Shown here piece after piece: positions 17,767 through 24,835 of a stretch of DNA of 36,904 nt (position 1 is its first letter; each line of letters starts with the position of its first letter). Source of the DNA: Bacteroides sp. CAG:927. Its GTDB lineage: Bacteria > Bacteroidota > Bacteroidia > Bacteroidales > Muribaculaceae. Where the stretch lies: contig HF985647.1 in NCBI GenBank assembly GCA_000431155.1, positions 1-36,904 on the forward strand. Reading direction: 5' to 3'. The notes beneath the pieces are model-generated. The model made no database searches, had not been told where the DNA came from, and saw nothing but the letters and a program-made list of their open reading frames with translations. The position numbers and the translations under genes were made by a program.

Positions 17767-17899
17767 CAATCTAAACGCGCCCGTGCAGACAAAGACTACC
17801 GATGTAAGTAAAAACTTATAATCAACATATTAAGAAACTTCCTTGTAGTCGCAAAAGGTTTGGTCGCCTGTCTGCCTACTCGGAAGTTCTCTTGCATAT
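17767..17899 (+). other. Structured leader of the restriction/ATPase operon
   Basis: Three nested complementary pairs lie in order: GCAGACA (17785-17791) with TGTCTGC (17869-17875); GACTAC (17794-17799) with GTAGTC (17845-17850); and an AAGAAACTTCC / GGAAGTTCTCTT pair around the distal half. Not all can form together, so alternative folds are possible. No protein is encoded. It could regulate endonuclease expression, but that is inference. Confidence 0.45.
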
Positions 17900-19105
17900 A
17901 TGAAGGAGCTAAAGAATAACAACGAAATCCTTGGCTTTGCACGCCCAAAAGATTTGCCTGATGATGTTCAAATTATCATCAGACAAATAATTGATTACGC
18001 ATGCTCCAATTCTTTTAGTCAATCCTTAGGAATAAGGTTGGCCGCGTTGTTCGATTTATTTGTTTCTTGCCAGTATTACAATGGTTTGGCAAATAAGGGT
18101 TGGACTTATTGCCCCCATGACCCACAGATGCTCTTATATGCATATACAAATATTTGTCCCCGATGTCTTGGACACCATGATTATGTTTTTACAAAAGCAA
18201 ATAAGCCTGAATCAGGGCAAATTGGGATGGCTACTACAGAAATACTCTGTGAAATGCTCATCTCATATTTTAAATTAAAAGGGCGGGATATTGAAATACA
18301 TAAGGCTTCCGAGCCTATCGATGTAATCATTTATGAACGAGCAACCCAACTAATGATTATTTCAGAAGTAAAGGCTGCTCCTCTTTTGACAATTCCACTT
18401 TCAATACCATGCGAAAAAATCACTGAGGAGATTGATGGCGAATTAGTTAATGTGAATCACAACTTATGCGATAATCCGTTTTTACATAACTCACAACCAT
18501 TATTGTTTTTCCCGGCAACTGATTGCAATGTGGAAAGATTGTTCCAGCTTAGAATAGACTGGAACTATTCATACCCTTTCTTCTTTGCGATTAAAGAACT
18601 ATGCTTGGCCAACAAGGATTTCCTAACTTTCTATTTCAATTTTTGGGAAGAAGCATATAAGGCATATCGAGATAAAGAAAAATCAAATCCTATATTTTGG
18701 CTCACTAATGCTTGTGGTCTACCCACTCCACGACCGGATAATTGGCCCAAACGTAGGAGCGGCGGTTATGAGACAGTCTCAGACGCCAAAACAAGCGTCG
18801 GCATGGATAGGACAGATGATATAAAGAAAGGAATTTATCAAGTTCTCAAACTTGGAGCTGAGTATAAGCCAAAATATCTCAATATCAAGACTGCCTTAAT
18901 TTCGAATATTCATGCAGTCCGACACCATGATGAGTATTTGAAATGTATTAAGGATATTATATGGACTATTGATGAGTCTCGAAAAATAAGGTCTTGGTCG
19001 GAAATAAATCCTGACGCACCGTTATATAATCTCTTTGATGGAATAATCTCTTTTACAGAATCTGATATAAGAGATGATGAAGTTACACGACTATTCAATT
19101 TCTAA
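17900..19105 (+). CDS. Type II restriction endonuclease (PD-(D/E)XK fold), 401 residues
   Basis: The catalytic core is visible as Asp141 (EPIDVIIYE), then Glu156-Val-Lys158 (IISEVKAAP), a D-x(14)-E-x-K pattern of PD-(D/E)XK nucleases. A helix containing Glu114 (TTEILCEML) sits in the usual preceding position. Cys71, Cys86, Cys89 and His92/93 (CPHD...CPRCLGHH) could bind zinc. It has no helicase or methyltransferase domain, so a type II enzyme partnered with the methyltransferase 6 bp downstream is the natural reading. Specificity is unknown. Codon use is strongly AT-rich, unlike chromosomal genes. It heads a five-gene tightly coupled operon. Confidence 0.78.
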   Translation: MKELKNNNEILGFARPKDLPDDVQIIIRQIIDYACSNSFSQSLGIRLAALFDLFVSCQYYNGLANKGWTYCPHDPQMLLYAYTNICPRCLGHHDYVFTKANKPESGQIGMATTEILCEMLISYFKLKGRDIEIHKASEPIDVIIYERATQLMIISEVKAAPLLTIPLSIPCEKITEEIDGELVNVNHNLCDNPFLHNSQPLLFFPATDCNVERLFQLRIDWNYSYPFFFAIKELCLANKDFLTFYFNFWEEAYKAYRDKEKSNPIFWLTNACGLPTPRPDNWPKRRSGGYETVSDAKTSVGMDRTDDIKKGIYQVLKLGAEYKPKYLNIKTALISNIHAVRHHDEYLKCIKDIIWTIDESRKIRSWSEINPDAPLYNLFDGIISFTESDIRDDEVTRLFNF

Positions 19106-19111
19106 TTGCTT

Positions 19112-20212
19112 ATGATCAGTAACCATATAGCTCGTAAGGTCGGAGAGATTGTCCAAAAAAGAATAGACCATCTTGGCATAGGACAAAAAATGCAGGATTT
19201 ACCAGAGGAACTTTGGCATGAAAGTTTTAGATTTTATGTCAAAGAAGATTCAACTCGTAGAGGTGGGCCTAATATGCGTATGATACGTTTAGACCCGAAG
19301 AAACCATCTTTGACAGTAACGGGCTTTATTTTCAATAAATTTGTTCATCCTTTTGAAAATCGTTTTGTTACAGTTAGAGAAGCTGCAAGATTACAAGGTT
19401 TCCCTGATGATTTTTCGTTTTGGGGTTCTTTAACAAGTACTCAGCAACAAGTCGGGAATGCAGTTCCTATTCCATTGGGTAAAGCTCTTTTTGTACAAAT
19501 AAGAGATTTTGCGCTGCGCAATGGATATGTACGTGATAACTCGTTAACTGCACTGTCTTTATTTTGTGGGGCGGGTGGCCTTGATTTAAGTGCTCATTTC
19601 GCTTCTACAGAACTGTGTAAGATTGATGTGCGAGTAGCTATGGATTGTTGGGAGGATGCCTGCAATTCTCTAAAAGGATATTCTCGTATAGACACCAATG
19701 TTCAGCAAGCAGACATTTCGTCCATCATAGACCCGGTTTGCTTTTGGCAAGAATATTCTAATATTACAGAGAACCCTGATATTATATTTGGAGGGCCTCC
19801 TTGCCAGGCCTTTTCTCAAGCAGGAAAGCAAAAGGCTCTTGATGATGAAAGAGGTGTCTTGGTTTTTCAATTCATTAGATTTATTGAAAAACTGCGACCT
19901 AAATTTTTCATCATGGAAAATGTTGCCAATCTTCAAGCTATTAATAAAGGGCAATTGTATCAAGAAATTTTAAATCAGATGACAAAACTTGGATACAATG
20001 TTACATCAGGCGTTCTTTGTGCTGCTGACTATGGTGCACCACAGTTAAGGAGAAGAATGATATTTATAGGGTGTAGAACTGAATATGGCGTAATTCATTT
20101 ACCCGAACCAACTCATTCAGAAGGGCCTTCGCTTTTAGGGCTACCCTTATATAGAACAGTTGCTGATGCGTTTGCCGGATTACCTATATTAGAAAATCAA
20201 TCTCATATCTGA
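19112..20212 (+). CDS. Circularly permuted DNA (cytosine-5)-methyltransferase
   Basis: All key C5-methyltransferase motifs are present but rotated. Residues 1-80 hold the target-recognition segment (NHIARK...QKRI, DLPEELWHESF, PSLTVTG). Motif IX follows at 86-99 (TVREAARLQGFPDD), motif X at 113-119 (QVGNAVP), motif I at 150-158 (LFCGAGGLD), motif IV with catalytic Cys231 (GGPPCQAFS), motif VI ENV at 269-271, and motif VIII at 311-320 (QLRRRMIFIG). It ends at the DAFAGLP block where the recognition domain would normally begin. The 366-residue length is complete for a small enzyme. M.BssHII is the known precedent for this order. ATG 19112 is preferred over TTG 19106. It should protect host DNA from the adjacent endonuclease. 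Confidence 0.9.
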   Translation: MISNHIARKVGEIVQKRIDHLGIGQKMQDLPEELWHESFRFYVKEDSTRRGGPNMRMIRLDPKKPSLTVTGFIFNKFVHPFENRFVTVREAARLQGFPDDFSFWGSLTSTQQQVGNAVPIPLGKALFVQIRDFALRNGYVRDNSLTALSLFCGAGGLDLSAHFASTELCKIDVRVAMDCWEDACNSLKGYSRIDTNVQQADISSIIDPVCFWQEYSNITENPDIIFGGPPCQAFSQAGKQKALDDERGVLVFQFIRFIEKLRPKFFIMENVANLQAINKGQLYQEILNQMTKLGYNVTSGVLCAADYGAPQLRRRMIFIGCRTEYGVIHLPEPTHSEGPSLLGLPLYRTVADAFAGLPILENQSHI

Positions 20213-20217
20213 ACCAA

Positions 20218-21321
20218 TTGAATAAGGAAAGAGAGTCAACTAACAAACAGTGGCTCATTAATCACAACATACACCAAGCAAGGATGAAAAAGCGTTTCCG
20301 CGAAATTAAAAAGAGGAAACGCAAACTTCTTATAGGTAAGAATAAGGCTGAAATTAAAATGATGCGTTTAATGGACCAGTTTCATGACTATTCCAAATTA
20401 CACGCACCTAAAATATTCAGTTTAATAAAAAATCCCTCAGAAACCATTGAATTTATTTCAAAATTAGAAGAACACTTTTCTGCTAAACGTAAAGTGTTCG
20501 TTCGCTTGAATAGAGTTGAATATCTTGGAGAAGGAGCGTTAGCAGTTCTCCTTTCATCATTAATAAATTTCAGGTCTAATCAAATAGAATTCAACGGGGA
20601 CTTCCCGAAAAACAGGAGTGCTCATAAAAAATTATTGGATTCGGGGTTCTTTAATCAATTATATCACAATACCCGTCCTGTTATAGAAGAGTCCTATGAT
20701 TTATCTTCAGGTAAAATCTATACGCATGCAAGCAAAATTGTTGACGCAAGACTATCATCACAATTAATTTCTTCAATTAGCAAACGTATATGGGGAACTG
20801 AACAGAGATGCTTAGGCGTACAACGAGCATATATAGAATTGATGCAGAATACGAATAATCATGCATCTATTACACGAAAAGGGGAACACCATTGGTGGAC
20901 TACTGTAAATTATGATGTTGAGAGAGGTGTTGCATGCTTCGCATTCCTTGACTACGGTGTTGGGATTATAAAAAGCATAACAACAGACCCCAAAAGCAAA
21001 CTTAATAAAGTTATCAATCTGTTTAAGAATATTTTTTATTCAAAAAATCAGTCAGAGTTGCTTGAGTTGCTTTTAAAGGGAGAAATTCATAAAGCAGGTC
21101 GGAACCATTCTTCGACGAAGAAGTATTTCAGAGGCAAAGGATTGCCAGGTATATATGAGGCTTGCAAGATGAACCATATTTCTAATTTAGTTGTTATTAC
21201 GAATAAAGCGATGGCAAAAGTTTCTGAGAATGAGTATGTTCTTTTGGATAGAAATTTTTCAGGTACTTTTGTCTATTGGGAAGTTAAACAAGACAATATA
21301 CATCTATCGATATGCAGTTAA
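20218..21321 (+). CDS. STAS-like plus GHKL ATPase fusion (partner-switching kinase-like)
   Basis: This 367-residue protein has a Lys/Arg-rich N-terminus (about 20-45), a STAS-like segment (about 65-150, with VFVRLNRVEYLGEGALAVLL) and a GHKL ATPase domain (about 175-350). The N box is ELMQNTNNHA (207-216), the G1 box DYGVGI (245-250), and the glycine-rich lid YFRGKGLPGI (303-312). There is no His phosphoacceptor or receiver domain, so it resembles an anti-sigma-type Ser kinase or a GHKL remodeller rather than a sensor kinase. It begins with TTG 5 bp after the methyltransferase stop; ATG 20284 is the alternative start. It overlaps the next gene by 10 bp. Target is unknown. Confidence 0.75.
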   Translation: MNKERESTNKQWLINHNIHQARMKKRFREIKKRKRKLLIGKNKAEIKMMRLMDQFHDYSKLHAPKIFSLIKNPSETIEFISKLEEHFSAKRKVFVRLNRVEYLGEGALAVLLSSLINFRSNQIEFNGDFPKNRSAHKKLLDSGFFNQLYHNTRPVIEESYDLSSGKIYTHASKIVDARLSSQLISSISKRIWGTEQRCLGVQRAYIELMQNTNNHASITRKGEHHWWTTVNYDVERGVACFAFLDYGVGIIKSITTDPKSKLNKVINLFKNIFYSKNQSELLELLLKGEIHKAGRNHSSTKKYFRGKGLPGIYEACKMNHISNLVVITNKAMAKVSENEYVLLDRNFSGTFVYWEVKQDNIHLSICS

Positions 21322-21653
21322 CAATTAACATCGCAAGAGATTTCAGCCCTATACCCGGGGCAAGATATCCTATAGAAGGCGATTTCTCTGGTCAGGAATT
21401 CCGCCAAACCTTACTTGCGCCTAAACTCAAGGAAGCGATTAAATCAGGAACAGTTTTGCTCGTCGATTTGGATGGCACCTTAGGTTATGGAACTTCTTTC
21501 CTTGAAGAAGCTTTTGGTGGTCTTATTCGTTCTGATAAATTTTCTTTTGAAGATATAGCGAAACATCTTGATTATTCATGCTATGATGACCCTGGCTATA
21601 TTCAGGAAATAAAATCTTATATCGCAGAAGCTAATGTCAAAGAACATAATTAA
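21312..21653 (+). CDS. DUF4325 STAS-like protein, 113 residues
   Basis: This small cytoplasmic protein has the DUF4325 signature TVLLVDLDGTLGYGTSFLEEAFGGL (residues 47-70 region; I quote only its core, TSFLEEAFGGL). DUF4325 is a STAS-like fold related to anti-sigma factor antagonists, in which a Ser/Thr at the start of this helix is the usual phosphorylation site; Thr61/Ser62 are in place. Overlap with the GHKL ATPase gene upstream (10 bp) and the membrane-protein gene downstream (20 bp) indicates translational coupling and probably a stoichiometric complex. Partner switching is inference. Confidence 0.78.
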   Translation: MQLTINIARDFSPIPGARYPIEGDFSGQEFRQTLLAPKLKEAIKSGTVLLVDLDGTLGYGTSFLEEAFGGLIRSDKFSFEDIAKHLDYSCYDDPGYIQEIKSYIAEANVKEHN

Positions 21654-22230
21654 ACCGATTTTATATTCAATACTTGGAATCATATCGGGATTTTTTATTG
21701 CTAAAATTCCCCAGATGGAGGGCGTGACTATCTCTCCTCAAATTCCTGTTTTCGATATAATATCACTTTTAATAACCGTTGTATTAGCTATCTACGTTGC
21801 TAAAATTTTAGAGAAAGATGTCCAAAACTCTCAAGTTGGCAAACAGATGTTTCTAACTAAAATTGAGCAAAATGAAAGTTTACTTTCTTCTTTAAACGAA
21901 TACATTGGTCAGGAAATCATATTATTGTCTAAAATTAACAATATATTACATCGATATCGCACGATACAAAACACCATTCATTCTGCGCTAAAAAATAAAA
22001 AGAAAAACGGGGAATTTAGTTCTGATTGTGAATCCATTGAAAATGAAGCTAAAGAGTTAAACCGGCTTTTAACTATGACTCCAATTGATAGTTCTGATCA
22101 ATCTAATATTACAATAAGAGATGGTAAAATTACATATTCGAATAACCGAATTACAGAAATTACAACATGCCTTCTTCGAATTGACAACATGCTCTTTAAT
22201 TTAAAACATAAGATTAATAATTCATTATAA
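21634..22230 (+). CDS. Membrane-anchored coiled-coil protein, 198 residues
   Basis: I do not recognise a family. The N-terminus has two membrane helices (about residues 8-23 and 40-58) separated by a short loop, followed by a cytoplasmic helical region rich in Lys, Glu, Asn and Leu with coiled-coil character (about 60-195). The C-terminus includes a short hydrophilic turn region near residues 150-168. It is the last gene of the operon and overlaps the DUF4325 gene by 20 bp. A two-helix anchor with a helical cytoplasmic domain fits a membrane effector or scaffold for the ATPase/STAS pair, but no catalytic motif is seen. Confidence 0.65.
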   Translation: MSKNIIKPILYSILGIISGFFIAKIPQMEGVTISPQIPVFDIISLLITVVLAIYVAKILEKDVQNSQVGKQMFLTKIEQNESLLSSLNEYIGQEIILLSKINNILHRYRTIQNTIHSALKNKKKNGEFSSDCESIENEAKELNRLLTMTPIDSSDQSNITIRDGKITYSNNRITEITTCLLRIDNMLFNLKHKINNSL

Positions 22231-22257
22231 TTATCTTTCTTATGGAGTTACGGCATC

Positions 22258-22378
22258 GCCGCCGGGCTATTGCGGCAAGCCGTCAAGCCTAAGGTCTTGA
22301 CCCATTAGGGCTATCTATCCCTAACTCATACGCGAGCTTCGGCACCACCTTGTGGATCCGAAGCTCGCTTCCTTTTAT
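22258..22378 (+). other. Four consecutive hairpins after the restriction/ATPase operon
   Basis: Four adjacent stems occur: GCCGC/GCGGC (22258-22276), GTCAAG/CTTGAC (22282-22301), TTAGGG/CCCTAA (22305-22324) and GCGAGCTTCGG/CCGAAGCTCGC (22332-22368). The last is followed by TTCCTTTTA. The last hairpin is a good terminator for the operon. The others could form a small structured RNA or be recombination debris. The tract is much richer in GC than the operon before it. The rest of 22379-22520 shows nothing recognisable. Confidence 0.6.
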
Positions 22379-22520
22379 AGACCGTCGTTCCGCGATGGCT
22401 TCTTTTGCACTATAAGGACTTCAACCGTTCATTATGCCCTTTGAGGGTGAGTTTTACCAACTTGTACCCCGACCATTTGAAATTCAGTATGAAAGCCTTA
22501 TTTTTTTAGCCAGTTTAGAC

Positions 22521-22558
22521 TATAAAAAGAGACTGTCCAAAACCTGTTAGACAGCCTC
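22521..22558 (-). terminator. Terminator of the mobilization operon
   Basis: On the minus strand GAGGCTGTC (plus 22558-22550) pairs with GACAGTCTC (plus 22537-22529), nine pairs with one G-U, followed by five T (22528-22524). It lies directly after the relaxase stop. Confidence 0.85.
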
Positions 22559-22565
22559 GTTGGAG

Positions 22566-23774
22566 TTAGTGTAGTTTGGGCCCCTGTCGGCGTCGCTTGG
22601 CTTTTTGTTCTTCACGATAGCGGTGAAGGGCTTCTTCTATGGTAAGTCCGGGATGGCGGCTCAGCCACAATTTGAAATCATCGGGTAAAGCGCCTCCACT
22701 GGCAAAACCTTCTTGCGTCTGCGAAGTTCCTGAGGATGAAACTTGTGATAACCGAGTGCCATGGTTTTGCGATTGGGATGCTGCTTGCCCGGCTAAGTCC
22801 GGATTCAATGAATAGACTCCCGGAGTCATGCGCTGTGGGTTGAATTTTATCCACACAGTAGACATAGCTCCCTGACACCCGTCAACTCGGATAGCTTTCC
22901 CCGCAACGTAATCATTAATCTGTTGTGTCGAAATCCGCACACCTTTGTATGATGCGATAGGCACGATGGAGCCATCTACATACATCCATTGAGACTGAGG
23001 ATGTAACGGTTTGTTATTGGCAAGATGCTTGGATATATTGCCCAGACTGAATCGCCGGTCAATCTTTGATGCGGCGAAACGCTTGCCTTTTCGGATATAC
23101 CATAGACCCTGCAATTCGCTGGTGCCACGCTTATATTTGTATTCTATGCCGACACCAGCCGCCTTTAAGCGGGTCTCGAATTGCTCGAAAGTATGGACGG
23201 ATTTATCATTCCATACCGAGTCAACGGCGTTGAAAATCTCATACCGAATCTTTTCCGTGCCACGCAGTTTATTGACATTGGTCTGTCGCTTGCCCTCGGA
23301 AATATGCAACCCATATTCCTTTGTCAAGCCAAGACAGACTGCCCTGTTTCGGCTGAAATCATTTTTATCCGAAATGGTTTCGGCATGGTTGTCTATTCGA
23401 CTGAACACGATATGACAGTGTGGATAATCCTTGTCGAGATGACGGACAATGATGTATGGAGTATCTACGATGCCCATTTTATCCATATATTTCTGGGCAA
23501 TCTCTACCATTATTAAGTCATCAACCTTATCCTTATCGTTTGCATGGAAGTTCAGAGAAATATGCCCTACCGGATTTTTCAAATCCGGATTCAAGGCGAG
23601 ATTATCCTCAAAAGAAGCGATAATTCCACTCCGTCCCTCGATAGTAGATACATCCTTATAGTTGATGAGTCGCCATTCTTTGCACGGCGAACCGTCGGGA
23701 TTATCCTTCTTTCGGCGAGTGACGTAATCGACACAACCGCCGAAACTGCCGCCTTTTGTTATCTTGCCCATCAT
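22566..23774 (-). CDS. mobA: Relaxase/mobilization nuclease MobA (MOBP-type)
   Basis: The relaxase nicks oriT and leads the transferred strand. The N-terminal domain has a probable catalytic tyrosine (Tyr17 in VDYVTR) and the metal-binding histidine triad His112, His119, His121 in RHLDKDYPHCHIVFSRIDNH. A C-terminal half of basic and Gln/Ser-rich sequence follows. I start at the ATG at 23774 (MMGKITKG), which overlaps the mobC stop by an ATGA junction; an in-frame upstream start would run deep into mobC. Its 402 residues are normal for Bacteroidetes mobilizable elements. It needs a helper conjugation apparatus, as none is encoded here. Confidence 0.9.
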   Translation of the reverse strand: MMGKITKGGSFGGCVDYVTRRKKDNPDGSPCKEWRLINYKDVSTIEGRSGIIASFEDNLALNPDLKNPVGHISLNFHANDKDKVDDLIMVEIAQKYMDKMGIVDTPYIIVRHLDKDYPHCHIVFSRIDNHAETISDKNDFSRNRAVCLGLTKEYGLHISEGKRQTNVNKLRGTEKIRYEIFNAVDSVWNDKSVHTFEQFETRLKAAGVGIEYKYKRGTSELQGLWYIRKGKRFAASKIDRRFSLGNISKHLANNKPLHPQSQWMYVDGSIVPIASYKGVRISTQQINDYVAGKAIRVDGCQGAMSTVWIKFNPQRMTPGVYSLNPDLAGQAASQSQNHGTRLSQVSSSGTSQTQEGFASGGALPDDFKLWLSRHPGLTIEEALHRYREEQKAKRRRQGPKLH

Positions 23775-24166
23775 ACGCTGTCGGGTGTATTTCGATAGAT
23801 TTTTATCAGTGAAAGAACAAAATCCTTGCACTGAATTATCTCTCTGTATGTACGGACAATCTGGTCATCTGAGGTACCACCCTTTAGAATGGCACCAACA
23901 AATTTTGCCGTGCGGTTGAGATTTTCGGCGATTCCCTGAAGGTCGCGGATTGCCTTGACATCTCTTGGCGTGAGTCTTTCCACGACCTTATAATGCAGTG
24001 CCGACTGCCGGATATATTCCGAGCGGTTGAGTCCTGCCGTGAGAGCTTTGTCCATCATTGTCTGATACTGGTCTATGTCGAATTTCACCGGCACCATGAT
24101 GGACTTTCGTTCTTCAGCCGGGAGCTTGGGACGTCCTTTTGAGGGACGTAAATTGGATTTCTTCAT
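23771..24166 (-). CDS. mobC: Mobilization accessory protein MobC
   Basis: This 131-residue DNA-binding protein probably has a ribbon-helix-helix N-terminus (SIMVPVKFDIDQYQTMMDKA, then LNRSEYIRQSAL) and the MobC-type helical C-terminus (LQGIAENLNRTAKF). Proteins of this family help the relaxase open oriT. It begins directly downstream of the candidate oriT and its stop overlaps the mobA start. Confidence 0.9.
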   Translation of the reverse strand: MKKSNLRPSKGRPKLPAEERKSIMVPVKFDIDQYQTMMDKALTAGLNRSEYIRQSALHYKVVERLTPRDVKAIRDLQGIAENLNRTAKFVGAILKGGTSDDQIVRTYREIIQCKDFVLSLIKIYRNTPDSV

Positions 24167-24196
24167 TGGAAATTCAGTTTGTGGTTTGTGACCATC

Positions 24197-24303
24197 GGGA
24201 GCGGAGGGGAGCGAGTCGTTTGAGGATTACTTGTAATACGAAAACATAAACTCGCTCCCTCCAATTCCGAACCCCTGCGATAGTTTCGAGGTGCACGAAA
24301 CTA
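24197..24303. other. Candidate origin of transfer (oriT)
   Basis: The non-coding gap upstream of mobC carries two inverted repeats: GGGAGCGAGT (24207-24216) with ACTCGCTCCC (24250-24259), and TAGTTTCG (24281-24288) with CGAAACTA (24296-24303). There is also a short direct repeat GGGAGCG (24197-24203, 24207-24213). Position next to mobC/mobA and the repeat layout are those of an oriT; the nick site cannot be assigned from sequence alone. Confidence 0.65.
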
Positions 24304-24345
24304 CGAGGACTATTTAGCGGTCAAAATGTAGTTGCAATCACGCAC

Positions 24346-24744
24346 TCAGAGTTTGCGCCAGATTTCGATGTCGTCGGCATACAGTTTCAGATGCTCGGCG
24401 AGGATGGAGTTGGCGTAACTGCTGACGGTAGTGCCACGGTCGCCGAGAATTCTGGAAACGCGCTCAAGCTGTTCCCAGATGTCGTCCTCGATGTTGACCG
24501 GATGACGGTTCACCACCTTTGCAGGAGTGAGGAACGTAGCCTTGAACTCGGCGAAATCCGATTTGCGCTGCTGCTTGCCGATGCGCTGTTGTTTCGGCGG
24601 TTCGGTTATTGCTGTTGCCTCTGTTACCGTCTGTCCGTTGCCGAACAGATTTTCATCGGCAACGGCGTTGACAGTGGTGGTGCAGTTAACAGCATTGTCG
24701 CTATTGACTGCGGGGTTGGAGTTGGTAGAGTTATCGGGTTGCAT
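24346..24744 (-). CDS. DUF3408 family protein (mobile-element transfer/maintenance)
   Basis: The C-terminal 75 residues match DUF3408, common in Bacteroidetes conjugative and mobilizable elements: KSDFAEFKATFLTPAKVVNRHPVNI-type linker (core EFKATFLTPAKV), then a helical unit ending HLKLYADDIEIWRKL. The N-terminal half is low-complexity Asn/Thr/Val. Function is not established; location between mob genes and primase suggests DNA transfer or partition. ATG 24744 is chosen, but the protein may begin at 24835 through a C8 homopolymer (24752-24759), since loss of one C joins the upstream frame. Confidence 0.8.
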   Translation of the reverse strand: MQPDNSTNSNPAVNSDNAVNCTTTVNAVADENLFGNGQTVTEATAITEPPKQQRIGKQQRKSDFAEFKATFLTPAKVVNRHPVNIEDDIWEQLERVSRILGDRGTTVSSYANSILAEHLKLYADDIEIWRKL

Positions 24745-24835
24745 AATAATTGGGGGGGGTAGAAGTTGATACTTTAGGTTCGGGTGCATCGGTCAACTCG
24801 GTTGACTTGGATGCGGTGGATTTATTTGTTTTCAT
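24731..24835 (-). CDS. 34-codon frame joined to DUF3408 by a C8 tract
   Basis: This frame begins with an ATG that overlaps the end of the primase gene (MKTNKSTASKSTEL), continues into the poly-C tract (minus-strand C8) and stops 34 codons on, overlapping the DUF3408 start. The amino-acid style (Lys/Ser/Thr-rich) suits the N-terminus of a DUF3408 protein. It is probably the true gene start in an out-of-frame state, or a short upstream peptide. Confidence 0.4.
   Translation of the reverse strand: MKTNKSTASKSTELTDAPEPKVSTSTPPNYYATR

Noticed and set aside
20218..21321. Sensor histidine kinase for the GHKL protein
   Set aside because: No H-box dimerization domain, no receiver partner and no sensor segment; the STAS-like neighbour supports an anti-sigma-type arrangement instead.
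22437..22553. Plus-strand 38-codon frame starting MPFEGEFYQLVPRPF
   Set aside because: It runs through the mobilization-operon terminator and has no promoter; could be a fossil but cannot be supported.
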